Part shown: positions 27,836-35,895 of the stretch, one piece after another
Layout of the letters: every line of letters begins with the position of its first letter
Numbering within the stretch: the first letter of the stretch is position 1
NCBI GenBank assembly: GCA_023395555.1
Contig: JAEWYQ010000019.1
Span: forward strand, 28,789-92,788
Source: Bacillota bacterium
GTDB lineage: Bacteria > Bacillota > Clostridia > Lachnospirales > Lachnospiraceae
Reading direction: 5' to 3'
DNA length: 64,000 bases
Translations under genes and position numbers: made by a program
Notes under the pieces: model-generated
The model's input: only the letters and a program-made list of their open reading frames with translations
The model's database searches: none
Told to the model about the DNA's origin: nothing

Positions 27836-29197
27836 ATGAAAATGATATTTAAAAGTCAGGATAAGGATATGTGTAATGGTCCTATATTCGGTAAAATGGT
27901 TCTTTTTGCTTTGCCCATCATGGCGATGAACATTCTTCAGCTGATGTTTAATGCGGCAGATATGGTTGTGGTCGGAAGATTTTCCGGTAAGGAGGCTCTG
28001 GCAGCAGTTGGTGCGACAGGTTCTATCATCAACCTGATTGTGAACTTATTCATGGGGCTGTCGGTGGGAACCAGTGTTATTGTAGCTCAGGACTACGGCG
28101 CCGGGCGGTCAGATGCCGTCAGCAAGTCGGTACATACTTCGATTGTCATAAGTATCATTGGCGGTATTCTTGTAATGGTGCTGGGTCTTCTTTTATGCAA
28201 CCCTTTATTAATTATGGTAGGGACTCCGATGGATATCATTGATTTATCCGCTGTGTATATGAGGATTTATTTCCTGGGTCTTCCTGCCAGTATGATATAC
28301 AACTTTGGTGCCGCGATATTGCGTGCTGTCGGTGACAGCCGCCGGCCTATGTACATTTTATTAGGGGCGGGAATTGTCAATGTAATATTGAATATGTTTT
28401 TTGTTATTGTATTGCATATGAGTGTGGATGGCGTGGCTTGGGCAACGATAATTTCTCAGTATACGTCTATGGTTTTAGTTCTTTTATGTCTGATCCATAA
28501 TAAGGAGGAATCCATTCGTCTGATACTCAAGGATTTGCACATTGACGGAAGAAAGTTGAAACAGATTATCCGGATTGGTCTGCCTGCCGGATTGCAGGGA
28601 CTGCTGTTCTCCATTTCCAATGTGGTGGTTCAATCAGCCGTTAATTCCTTTGGTTCTTCCATGGTGGCAGCCAGTTCCGCAGCGGGAAATATAGAGGGAT
28701 TTGTCGCCACTTCCATGAATGCCTATTATAATGCGGCAATAACCTTTACAGGGCAGAATATGGGAGCAAAGAAATTCGACAGGATCGACAAGATAGCAAA
28801 GATTTCTGCGATATTGGTTATTGTTACGTGGATTGTTGTGGGGGGACTGACCATGCTGTTTAGCAGGCCTTTATTACACATGTTCACCTCAGATCCGGAG
28901 GTAATCAGCATTGGCGTGACCAGAATTAATGTCTTGATGATAGCATACTTTACCTGCGGCATGATGAATGTATTTCCGGGCTTGACCCGCGGTATGGGCT
29001 TTTCCGTATTGCCGATGATCTGTACCCTGGTTGGAGCCTGTGTTCTGCGTATCGTATGGCTGGCTACCTTTTTCGTATGGTTCCCCACTACCATTATGCT
29101 TTTTGTCTGCTACCCCATCACCTGGGCACTGGCGGGGATCGGCCAGGTGGGCAGCTTCTTCTATGCAAGGAAGAAGGTCCGGCAGCGGGTTGAATAG
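27836..29197 (+). CDS. MATE-family multidrug/Na+ antiporter
   Basis: A 453-residue integral membrane protein with twelve predicted helices in two homologous halves, the usual MATE length. Diagnostic stretches are ALPIMAMNILQLMFNAADM, VVVGRFSGKEALAAVGATGS at the N-half, and LPAGLQGLLFSISNVVVQSA in the C-half. It would export cationic drugs or metabolites in exchange for Na+ or H+. AAGGAAG sits just before the ATG at 27836; the Met two codons later is an alternative. No regulator is adjacent except the broken XRE gene at 29439. An imperfect hairpin (AAGGGT...ACCCTT) follows the stop and may terminate it. Confidence 0.93.
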   Translation: MKMIFKSQDKDMCNGPIFGKMVLFALPIMAMNILQLMFNAADMVVVGRFSGKEALAAVGATGSIINLIVNLFMGLSVGTSVIVAQDYGAGRSDAVSKSVHTSIVISIIGGILVMVLGLLLCNPLLIMVGTPMDIIDLSAVYMRIYFLGLPASMIYNFGAAILRAVGDSRRPMYILLGAGIVNVILNMFFVIVLHMSVDGVAWATIISQYTSMVLVLLCLIHNKEESIRLILKDLHIDGRKLKQIIRIGLPAGLQGLLFSISNVVVQSAVNSFGSSMVAASSAAGNIEGFVATSMNAYYNAAITFTGQNMGAKKFDRIDKIAKISAILVIVTWIVVGGLTMLFSRPLLHMFTSDPEVISIGVTRINVLMIAYFTCGMMNVFPGLTRGMGFSVLPMICTLVGACVLRIVWLATFFVWFPTTIMLFVCYPITWALAGIGQVGSFFYARKKVRQRVE

Positions 29198-29269
29198 ACA
29201 CAGAAAAAGAAGGGTATCGCTCCATCATTCTGTTTTGATGATTTTGCGACACCCTTGTAATTGTTCTAC

Positions 29270-29288
29270 AGCGGATAACGGGAAACGA
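29270..29288. repeat. tRNA-Gly 3'-end-like repeat (possible att remnant)
   Basis: Nineteen bases match the 3' end of the tRNA-Gly gene at 31312-31330 with a single mismatch and in the same orientation. Integrases often duplicate the 3' end of a tRNA gene. This copy would be the far boundary of a ~2 kb segment holding the XRE remnant and the lipoprotein gene. Confidence 0.5.
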
Positions 29289-29289
29289 C

Positions 29290-29478
29290 TTATAAATTCC
29301 ATATCCATGTGTTTGTTGTTGCTCCAATCGGTCCGACCATAGATTGCTGTAATTTAAGAGCGGCCCAACCTTCTTTAATCTCTTCGTCCAACCGATACGT
29401 GACCTTATAGAACACATGATAGGAACCGTCATTCTGATTTAGTTCGTGGAAATATCCGGCTGTGCTGCATTTTCCCAT
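29290..29478 (-). pseudogene. Unidentified gene fragment next to the XRE remnant
   Basis: A frame open from 29478 to 29290 whose later part reads like genuine protein (SYHVFYKVTYRLDEEIKEGW). It overlaps the end of the XRE remnant in another frame and has no ribosome binding site. It looks like the 3' piece of a second decayed gene, stopping just before the tRNA-like repeat at 29270. I cannot assign a family. Confidence 0.3.
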
Positions 29479-29583
29479 TTACTTATTGCCTGATATGAAA
29501 TATGCAGAATATCAGATAATTCTTCCTGTGTAATACCCTTAAGCTTTCTAAGAATTTTTATTTTGTCTCCGATAGAAACCATT
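29439..29583 (-). pseudogene. Broken XRE-family (HTH_3) regulator
   Basis: A textbook start: AGGAGG six bases before ATG 29583, then MVSIGDKIKILRKLKGITQEE. A one-base insertion in an A run (GAAGAAA, near 29520) puts the frame into a stop two codons later. In the shifted frame the HTH continues as LSDILHISYQAISKWEN, including the recognition helix, then stops after about ten more residues. Only the DNA-binding domain survives. It cannot work as it stands. Confidence 0.75.
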
Positions 29584-29693
29584 TAGTAACCTCCTATGCT
29601 TTTTTGTAAAGAGCTCTTTTACAATTTAATTATAGCATTCTTCAGTTACACTGCAATAACAGGCAGGTTTAGTTTTTCTCAACTGACAGTTGA

Positions 29694-29752
29694 ATTGCAA
29701 CACCTTTGCATTGGAATGATGTTCAATCAGTTCTATGCAAAGGTGTTGCAAT
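29694..29752 (-). terminator. Perfect 18-bp stem hairpin downstream of the lipoprotein gene
   Basis: Arms 29694-29711 and 29735-29752 are exact complements (ATTGCAACACCTTTGCAT), with a 23-base loop. It starts seven bases after the lipoprotein stop on the minus strand and is followed by a second small palindrome (TCAACTGTCAGTTGA). Neither has a strong T run, so a terminator role is likely but not certain. Confidence 0.55.
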
Positions 29753-29758
29753 AGTTCC

Positions 29759-31006
29759 TTATTCCGGAATTATAATCTCTCCATTTTCAATAGAATAATC
29801 ATACCTACTTGCCGTATAGGAAACCACACTTCTGCTAGTGATATCAAAAAATTCATAATATTTCATATCTGTGTTGGTTTTGCACACAAACAAAATTGTA
29901 TGCTCATCCGCCCATATTGCCTCCTCAATCTTAACAGCCATATTCAATTTATTCTCGATATTTCTCATTTCTCCGTAGCCTTCCGTACTATAACCGAATT
30001 CCAGAGGCTTATCTGTAAGAATTACATTTGCTCTGCCATCTGACGAGAAAATCTTATATACAGCAGAATTCCACTTAAGCCGATCATCTGTCATCTGCTG
30101 AACAATAGGGATCAGGCTTTCCCATATCTCGCCCGTGGGGTCATGGAGAAGAAGCCTGGCATCTTGCTCATTCCCTGGCTTCCAGCTTGCGTGGTTGCTC
30201 AGATAGACCGCTTTTTCATCCGTTATCATATAACTGTATATGAATTCAGCAATACCCTTATCACTGCCGGCAAAATTATCACGGGAATTATCTGTAATTA
30301 CCTTATAATAATTCTCCCCGCCTACAACATAGATGATATCCGTAATAATCGGATCTCCTTCTGTGGTATTTTGTATCACACGAAGCATGGAGGTGACATT
30401 ATTACTTACATCCTCCAAGAATGTTTTGATTTTATCGGCATTTATAATCTCATTATAGGTTACTACGACAGCACCCTCCTGTATTGCCTGTTCCTTGCTG
30501 TAATTCTTATCAAGATCCTGAAGCTTCTTAAAACCATAGGGAGTATCGGCTGTTATCTTCGATTCACCTAGTTTAAACTCGGCAAAATACTTTTTATCTC
30601 CGATCTGCTTTAAGATGCGATAGGTACCGTCTGTAAAGGAATAATCTACAAAAGAAAGGCTGACATACTCTGTATTGGTATCCTTTGGTGAAAGAATGTA
30701 TCCTATGGCATTCCAGGCGGTATTCTCCGGAAAAGGCAGCTGATACCAGGTACCATCAATCAATTTCTCAACTGAATATTCCGCACCATATACGAATTCC
30801 TCATCGGTATTGTTCCGTATATAACCTATGATCTGTTCCATATCCTTTCCATAGACCGGATATTGAGTGGTAAAGGTTATATCTTCGGAAACATCAATAT
30901 CCGCTTCCTGCACGTCGGAAGGAATTAATGGCTTTTCCTTCGTATCGCAGGCTTCCAGAGAAAAGAGTATAACAAAAAATCCAAATATAAATAATAATTT
31001 TTTCAT
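29759..31006 (-). CDS. Lipoprotein with immunoglobulin-like domain, unknown function
   Basis: A 415-residue lipoprotein. The signal peptide is MKKLLFIFGFFVILFSLEAC, with cysteine 20 as the lipidation site. Residues 45-150 resemble the bacterial Ig-like domain seen in Firmicute lipoproteins (YGAEYSVEKLIDGTWYQLPF). The region after residue 165 contains a DUF4829-like or similar mixed domain that I cannot assign, ending with beta-rich repeats. The open frame runs 24 codons further upstream, but GGAGGG eight bases before ATG 31006 fixes the start. It lies between tRNA-end repeats and may be cargo of an old integrated segment. Confidence 0.75.
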   Translation of the reverse strand: MKKLLFIFGFFVILFSLEACDTKEKPLIPSDVQEADIDVSEDITFTTQYPVYGKDMEQIIGYIRNNTDEEFVYGAEYSVEKLIDGTWYQLPFPENTAWNAIGYILSPKDTNTEYVSLSFVDYSFTDGTYRILKQIGDKKYFAEFKLGESKITADTPYGFKKLQDLDKNYSKEQAIQEGAVVVTYNEIINADKIKTFLEDVSNNVTSMLRVIQNTTEGDPIITDIIYVVGGENYYKVITDNSRDNFAGSDKGIAEFIYSYMITDEKAVYLSNHASWKPGNEQDARLLLHDPTGEIWESLIPIVQQMTDDRLKWNSAVYKIFSSDGRANVILTDKPLEFGYSTEGYGEMRNIENKLNMAVKIEEAIWADEHTILFVCKTNTDMKYYEFFDITSRSVVSYTASRYDYSIENGEIIIPE

Positions 31007-31311
31007 AGTACATACCCTCCATCTGTCCGCTTTAGCAGTCAAATAGTTACATGATGCCGCTCGCGGCATCTCAAACAACCGGAATGCTTTTCTTCATACT
31101 TTATATTGACTGGTTGACCCCGTATCTTATTCCTTACTTATTAGACGAAGTATAGATCAATAGGGTTTCCATATCAGCATATAACTAAACCCCGGATATA
31201 ATCACATTTTCAGCGGATAACGGTGGCAATTATCTGTGATATGATTTAGATTATGCAACACGAAATGCAACACGAAAACAAAAGACCCTAGTAAACACCA
31301 GGGTCTTATTA
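31007..31311. other. Intergenic region between lipoprotein gene and tRNA-Gly
   Basis: No gene is seen. It holds a small hairpin (ATGCCGCTCGCGGCAT near 31053), a 12-base copy of the tRNA-Gly end (AGCGGATAACGG, 31212-31223), a tandem GCAACACGAAA repeat (near 31256-31276) and the tRNA terminator. Confidence 0.6.
31275..31310 (-). terminator. Terminator of tRNA-Gly
   Basis: On the minus strand, AAGACCCT and AGGGTCTT pair around a ten-base loop and are followed by TTGTTTT. It starts directly after the tRNA 3' end. Confidence 0.9.
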
Positions 31312-31382
31312 AGCGGATAACGGGAATCGAACCCGCATCTCAAGCTTGGGAAGCTCGCATTCTACCACTGAACCATATCCGC
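31312..31382 (-). tRNA. tRNA-Gly (anticodon CCC)
   Basis: Seventy-one bases that fold as a cloverleaf. The acceptor stem is GCGGATA/TATCCGC with discriminator T. The D-arm contains AGTGGTAGAA. The anticodon stem CGAGC/GCTTG encloses the loop TTCCCAA, giving anticodon CCC. The T-arm is GCGGG-TTCGATT-CCCGT. The terminal CCA is not encoded. Confidence 0.95.
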
Positions 31383-31648
31383 ATAGTTCTATTTTAGCCA
31401 AGAACTCGAAAATGTCAATATGCAGTTTTCAATTTTAGATTAATTTTTCATAAGTTGGAAATAATATAACTGCAATGAATGCCTGAAACCAGGGGTTACC
31501 CTTTTTGGAGTGCTCGCAATTTGTGAATTGAGAGAAAAACCAGCAGAGCGCCCCTGCATATATTTGGCTGTAAAATAATTAAAACAGGCAGATCTATGAG
31601 GTATAAATAAAATATTATCGGAGAAGACTATATTTTGAGGTGATGATA

Positions 31649-32557
31649 GTGAAAAAGAACAAATTTACCGAGTTTTTAAAAGGAAAAGGTTATTACATGT
31701 TATTATTTGTCGGCGTTGTTGCCATTGCAGCAGTAGCCGTAATTGGATCCCAGTTATCTGCTAATCAGGAGCAAAGAGATAACGAATTTGTAGATCTCAA
31801 TGAAATGGATAATAACATAGCAGCTGAGGACGAGAATATGGAATTGGCTGATAATAACCCGATATCGGAGGGGATTGTCAATAGCGAAGGCGATACCTCT
31901 TCCGAGGTAGCTTCCAATGATGAAGCCGCAAATATTGCTGCGGAGAATGTTCCAGGCCAGGATGTAGCCGACAATTCAAACATGATTGAGTATGAGGGGT
32001 ATGATGAAGATAATGTACCGGACGCCTCACTGGCTCAGGCAGGCGGAGAAAGCAACACTGCTTCGGCTGGGGAGTCGATGGAGACCAGCACCGCTACCGC
32101 TCAGAATGAGCCGCCCAAAGCAGCGAAAAGTCTGTCTTTCGACGTTGACAGAGGTCTCATGTGGCCGGTTCAGGGAAATATAATCATGGATTATAGCATG
32201 GATCATACCATCTATTATGCAACCCTGATGCGGTACCAGTGTAATCCGGCCCTCATCATCGATGCAGAGGTGGGAACAGAGGTTAAGGCGGCGGCGGCCG
32301 GCAAGGTAACAGCTATTGATCTGAATAATGAAGAAACAGGCGTCACCGTTACCATGGATATCGGCGATGGCTACAGCGTTGTATACGGACAATTGGCACA
32401 GGATATGTCTCTGGAGGTTGGCGATCTGGTGGAGGAAGGCGAAGTCATCGGCACCATCAATGCGCCTACAAAATATTACTCCGTAGAAGGCAGCAATCTG
32501 TATTTTATGGTTAAGGAAAACGACCAGACAATAAATCCTATGCTGCTTCTTCGGTAA
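31649..32557 (+). CDS. SpoIIQ-like membrane protein with degenerate M23 domain
   Basis: A 302-residue protein with one N-terminal membrane segment (about residues 15-36), an acidic low-complexity linker (40-165) and a C-terminal LytM/M23 domain. The metal site is lost: the first histidine region reads NPALIID, and HxH is replaced by N-L-Y in SNLYFMVKEN, so it cannot be an active endopeptidase. Degenerate M23 proteins such as SpoIIQ act as structural links across the intermembrane space during engulfment, which suits a spore former. TGAGGTG at 31636-31642 favours GTG 31649 over the earlier GTG 31640. It is followed by a strong terminator. Confidence 0.75.
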   Translation: MKKNKFTEFLKGKGYYMLLFVGVVAIAAVAVIGSQLSANQEQRDNEFVDLNEMDNNIAAEDENMELADNNPISEGIVNSEGDTSSEVASNDEAANIAAENVPGQDVADNSNMIEYEGYDEDNVPDASLAQAGGESNTASAGESMETSTATAQNEPPKAAKSLSFDVDRGLMWPVQGNIIMDYSMDHTIYYATLMRYQCNPALIIDAEVGTEVKAAAAGKVTAIDLNNEETGVTVTMDIGDGYSVVYGQLAQDMSLEVGDLVEEGEVIGTINAPTKYYSVEGSNLYFMVKENDQTINPMLLLR

Positions 32558-32580
32558 AAGGAAGCTGAAATATGATTGTA

Positions 32581-32637
32581 AAAGACAAGTGAAGGGGCTT
32601 AAAGTATACAAATTTAAGCCCCTCACTTGTCTTTTCG
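32581..32637. terminator. Bidirectional terminator between the M23 and niaR genes
   Basis: A long stem (AGACAAGTGAAGGGGCTTAAA against TTTAAGCCCCTCACTTGTCT, one bulged base) flanked by AAA on the left and TTTT on the right. It serves the convergent genes on both sides. Confidence 0.9.
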
Positions 32638-32666
32638 TATGAGATATAGGATTGTGCGCCCTGCGG

Positions 32667-33179
32667 TTATTGATACAGATAGCCCTTAGCCAGAAGAGCT
32701 CTTTCGATGCGGTTCAGGGTTTCCTCGGAATCCGCGATCACCGTATGCTGATGTATGCCGTCCGCCAGATCCTTCAGCGGTACAATTTTTTTCTCTCGTA
32801 CCTTGTTTACAAAATCATACACATCCTGGCGGCTGCGGATGGTTAATGCCGTGGCAATATCCCCGTAGATCTCATGGTTCACAATGACATCCAGAATCTT
32901 GCCGCCATTATCGACGAAGGTACATAGCTCATCCTCGATCTGTTCTGTGGTGTGGCGCACCCGGAAGATACGCTTTGCCCGTGCTTCCTCGGAAAGATAG
33001 ATTAAATAGCCCTTCGTGGTAGAAAGGATATTGACACCGGTAGCCCGGAGCAGGGTGATATCTTGAACAATTACCTGCCGGCTTACTCCAAGGAGGCGGG
33101 ACAGTTCTCCGCCGGAGATGGGGGCTGTCTGCTTATTCAGTATTTTTACAAGCTGCTCTCTGCGTTCTGTTCCTTCCAT
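32667..33179 (-). CDS. niaR: NiaR-type transcriptional repressor (nicotinate-responsive)
   Basis: A 170-residue repressor of NAD synthesis/niacin uptake genes. Residues 1-60 form an HTH_11 winged helix (GELSRLLGVSRQVIVQDITL). Residues 70-168 form the 3H domain, named for three conserved histidines, here seen in RVRHTTEQ, VIVNHEIYGD and IHQHTVIAD. It binds metal and nicotinic acid. Length and order match the B. subtilis YrxA family. No NAD gene is adjacent, so its targets lie elsewhere. Confidence 0.92.
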   Translation of the reverse strand: MEGTERREQLVKILNKQTAPISGGELSRLLGVSRQVIVQDITLLRATGVNILSTTKGYLIYLSEEARAKRIFRVRHTTEQIEDELCTFVDNGGKILDVIVNHEIYGDIATALTIRSRQDVYDFVNKVREKKIVPLKDLADGIHQHTVIADSEETLNRIERALLAKGYLYQ

Positions 33180-33231
33180 GCGGGACTCCTTTCTCGAATT
33201 TTTACATAAATTGAAATATTGATAAATGACT

Positions 33232-33259
33232 TTGCATTTTGATCATCTTCCTATATAAT
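33232..33259 (+). promoter_or_regulatory. Candidate sigma-A promoter for the 33.4 kb operon
   Basis: TTGCAT at 33232-33237 and TATAAT at 33254-33259 with a 16-base spacer. A perfect palindrome starts six bases after the -10 box. Confidence 0.55.
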
Positions 33260-33264
33260 GAGAA

Positions 33265-33288
33265 GTATATGTTGCGGGCAACATATAC
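33265..33288. promoter_or_regulatory. Perfect 24-bp palindrome, candidate operator
   Basis: GTATATGTTGC-GG-GCAACATATAC, 11-bp arms, placed over the expected transcription start of the plus-strand operon and 86 bases upstream of niaR. A dimeric repressor, possibly NiaR itself, could bind it. Confidence 0.5.
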
Positions 33289-33394
33289 AGATTATTTCAC
33301 CATAGAAATATTATATACTGACAAGGACAAAAGGGCAACGTTTTATATTTCCTTCCAATGGATGGAGCGGGTGAAGAGAGAGGTGTGATACGGG

Positions 33395-33664
33395 ATGTTC
33401 CGTTTATGGGCAAAGGTATTTCGGGAAAATAGAATGATTAAAGATATGGTGGTCTGCAACGAGGATCCAGAGCTGCGCAGAACACAGAAGATATTTACAG
33501 CATTAGATGAGATTTGCAACGCATATGATTTATCCAAGCCAATCTGGCTGAAGCCTACCATTGAAGATTTTAAAAAGCATGATAAGACACGGTTTACCAA
33601 GGATAATTTCATTGACCAGATTGATTTTGATTATTTGGAAATTCATGTGATAGAAGAGGATTAA
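33395..33664 (+). CDS. Small conserved hypothetical protein
   Basis: An 89-residue, charged, soluble protein with no signal or membrane segment. It begins MFRLWAKVFRENRMIKDMVV and ends in an acidic tail. I believe similar short proteins occur in Lachnospiraceae, but no function is known to me. AGAGAGGTG lies about eight bases before the ATG. It is followed after 87 bases by the M15 peptidase gene. Confidence 0.65.
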   Translation: MFRLWAKVFRENRMIKDMVVCNEDPELRRTQKIFTALDEICNAYDLSKPIWLKPTIEDFKKHDKTRFTKDNFIDQIDFDYLEIHVIEED

Positions 33665-33751
33665 AGCCGGAGTTTCTGAGAGCAGGAACCGGGCTGCGAA
33701 GGTTTCTGCAAAGCAGAGGATGGAAGCCGCCCGTGCGGCACGGAGGATGGA

Positions 33752-34768
33752 ATGAAACGAAAGTATATCCTGTATGGGATCGTCTCCCTTTCTGCTATTC
33801 TAATTCTTATCCTGATTATTGCCTTTTTGGTGTTTTCGGGTGAAGAGAATGAGAATCTGTTTAAACAGGAGAGAACGGAAGATACCTTAGCCGGCAAGAG
33901 TGAGGAAACGCCCCTCTTATTTTCGGGAGAAAACCCTGCAAAGGAAGCGGTGGAGAGCACTGCTTTCTGGGGTGATGGTGACAGTGAGAAAGGACAGCAG
34001 GAAGAAGCGATGGAAAATCAAACGCCGAATCCGCGAGGAAATGCGAAACCGGAGGGAAATGCGAATGCAGAGGATGAGAGCTGGGATGATGAAAGTGCGG
34101 ATAACAGCGAGAGCATGGAGAACAGAGACCCGGAGGAAGAGGGGCAGGAGGCGGATATGGAGACATGGGACTTGGACGTTCAAAAGGCATTTTACTATGA
34201 AGAGATATCTCCGGAGATCAAGCAACGGATTACCGGCAAATCCTACGGCGAAAACTGTGGGATACCCTATGAAGAGCTCCGGTATGTCACCGTGCTTTAT
34301 TGGGGCTTTGACAACCAGCCTCATACCGGGGAGATGATTGTAAATCAAGTTATCGCAGAGGATGTGACGGAGATCTTCAAGGAGCTGTATGAAGCAAAAT
34401 ATCCCATCGAGCAGATGGTATTGGTGGATGAATACGATGCGGATGATAACGCTTCCATGGCGGCCAATAATTCATCGGCCTTTAATTATCGGGTTATCGA
34501 GGGAACCAACCGGATTTCCCTTCACGGTTACGGTCTGGCAATCGATATCAATCCCCTGTACAATCCTTATATCCATGAGGTGGACGGTAAACGGGTTGTT
34601 ACACCGGCAGAGGGGGCGATGTATGAAGACCGGATCCTGGACTGCCCCTACTATATCAGGGAAGGGGATATCTGCTATCAGGCCTTTATGAAACGAGGCT
34701 TTACCTGGGGCGGGGAATGGAAGATCAAGAAGGATTTTCAGCATTTTCAGAAGGTAATTGAAGAATAG
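33752..34768 (+). CDS. M15-family cell-wall peptidase (VanY/CwlK-like), membrane anchored
   Basis: A 338-residue protein with an N-terminal membrane anchor (residues 6-30), an acidic low-complexity linker (about 35-145) and a C-terminal M15 domain. The zinc site is recognisable: SLHGYGLAIDIN gives the first His and the Asp, and DFQHFQ the last His. These enzymes cut the peptide side chains of peptidoglycan (DD- or LD-carboxypeptidase, or L-Ala-D-Glu peptidase). The linker would hold the enzyme out in the wall. GGAGG precedes the ATG by five bases. Confidence 0.88.
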   Translation: MKRKYILYGIVSLSAILILILIIAFLVFSGEENENLFKQERTEDTLAGKSEETPLLFSGENPAKEAVESTAFWGDGDSEKGQQEEAMENQTPNPRGNAKPEGNANAEDESWDDESADNSESMENRDPEEEGQEADMETWDLDVQKAFYYEEISPEIKQRITGKSYGENCGIPYEELRYVTVLYWGFDNQPHTGEMIVNQVIAEDVTEIFKELYEAKYPIEQMVLVDEYDADDNASMAANNSSAFNYRVIEGTNRISLHGYGLAIDINPLYNPYIHEVDGKRVVTPAEGAMYEDRILDCPYYIREGDICYQAFMKRGFTWGGEWKIKKDFQHFQKVIEE

Positions 34769-34827
34769 AGGTGCACATGATATAATAAGGCATAGTGAGG
34801 AATTAATAAAATGGCAGGGAGCAGGAT

Positions 34828-35847
34828 ATGAGGCTGGTGTTAATGGCGGATCACGACAAGTCGATGTATGAGGATGTGGAGCGGGCGTTGCTTGACAGTT
34901 ACAAAATCTCCCCTCTTTTACCCGACGCTGATTTGGAGAAGGAGCTGTCAGAAAGGAAGATAGACCTGCTTCTTCTGACCGTATCCGAGGAATATACCGG
35001 CTGCCTTTCCTGGTATGAACAGAGGAAGGAACTGCTGGATACGGCCAATTTTCCCGTTGTCTTTCTGGCCGGCTGCGGCTGTGAGTGGATTGAAGAAAAA
35101 GTATTGGCAGCCGGAGCCCGGGATCTCATTCTCCGGCCGGCCTCGGCGGTCATGCTGCGAAATAAGATCGAGGGTGTTCTGGAGCTGTATAATCTTCGGA
35201 AGAACAGCAGGTATGTGGAGAAATACCAGGATGCTATTGCTTTCAGCTTTGCGGAGCTGGTGGATTACAGGGATGGGACCACCGGAGATCATTTGAAGAA
35301 TTCCACCCGGTATTTTCATATTCTGCTGGAGGAAGCCATTGCCCGGGGATATTATAGGGAGCTTCTTAAACCGGAAGATATCCGGGATCTGCTTCGTTCC
35401 GCTGCCCTGCATGATATCGGTAAGATTGGCATCAACGATGATATTCTCCGCAAGGCCTCTCCGTTGGATCATGATGAATATGCCTATATGAAGACCCATA
35501 CCACCCTTGGAATGCAGGCCTTTGAGAAAATGATCCGTGAGACCGGCGGCACCCGGTGGATGTATCTGGCAAGGGATATCGCCTATTGCCATCATGAGTA
35601 CTGGGACGGTACCGGGTATCCCAACGGGCTGAAGGGAGAGGAGATTCCCGTCTATGCCAGAATTATGACGGTTGCGGATGTGTATGATGCCCTGACCTCC
35701 TGGCGTTCCTATAAGGAGGCTTATCCTCATGAGCAGGCGGTGCAGATTATGCTTCAGGAAAGCGGTCATGTATTCGATCCGAAGCTGGTGGAACTCTTCC
35801 TGTCTGTGCAGGAGCGTTTCAGGGAGGCGTTGCTTAGGAAGGAATGA
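34828..35847 (+). CDS. HD-GYP domain protein with degenerate receiver
   Basis: A 339-residue protein. Residues 1-120 look like a receiver domain, but the phospho-acceptor position is not aspartate (LLLLTVSEEYTG), so it is probably a pseudo-receiver. The C-terminal HD-GYP domain is intact, with ALHDIGKIGI, the HTTLG helix, and CHHEYWDGTGYPNGL with the diagnostic HHE and GYP motifs. It would hydrolyse cyclic-di-GMP. It ends 48 bases before dnaX and could be co-transcribed with it. Confidence 0.9.
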   Translation: MRLVLMADHDKSMYEDVERALLDSYKISPLLPDADLEKELSERKIDLLLLTVSEEYTGCLSWYEQRKELLDTANFPVVFLAGCGCEWIEEKVLAAGARDLILRPASAVMLRNKIEGVLELYNLRKNSRYVEKYQDAIAFSFAELVDYRDGTTGDHLKNSTRYFHILLEEAIARGYYRELLKPEDIRDLLRSAALHDIGKIGINDDILRKASPLDHDEYAYMKTHTTLGMQAFEKMIRETGGTRWMYLARDIAYCHHEYWDGTGYPNGLKGEEIPVYARIMTVADVYDALTSWRSYKEAYPHEQAVQIMLQESGHVFDPKLVELFLSVQERFREALLRKE

Positions 35848-35895
35848 CACTTCCGGGAAAAATGACAATTCCGATGAATAGAAAGGGGACAGCCT

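Noticed and set aside
29270..29282. GCGGATAAC sequence resembling the lac operator
   Set aside because: It matches the tRNA-Gly 3' end over 18 of 19 bases, and no lac genes are present, so the tRNA-end explanation is better.
34948..35868. 306-codon open frame on the minus strand
   Set aside because: It is antisense to the HD-GYP gene, whose plus-strand motifs are unmistakable.
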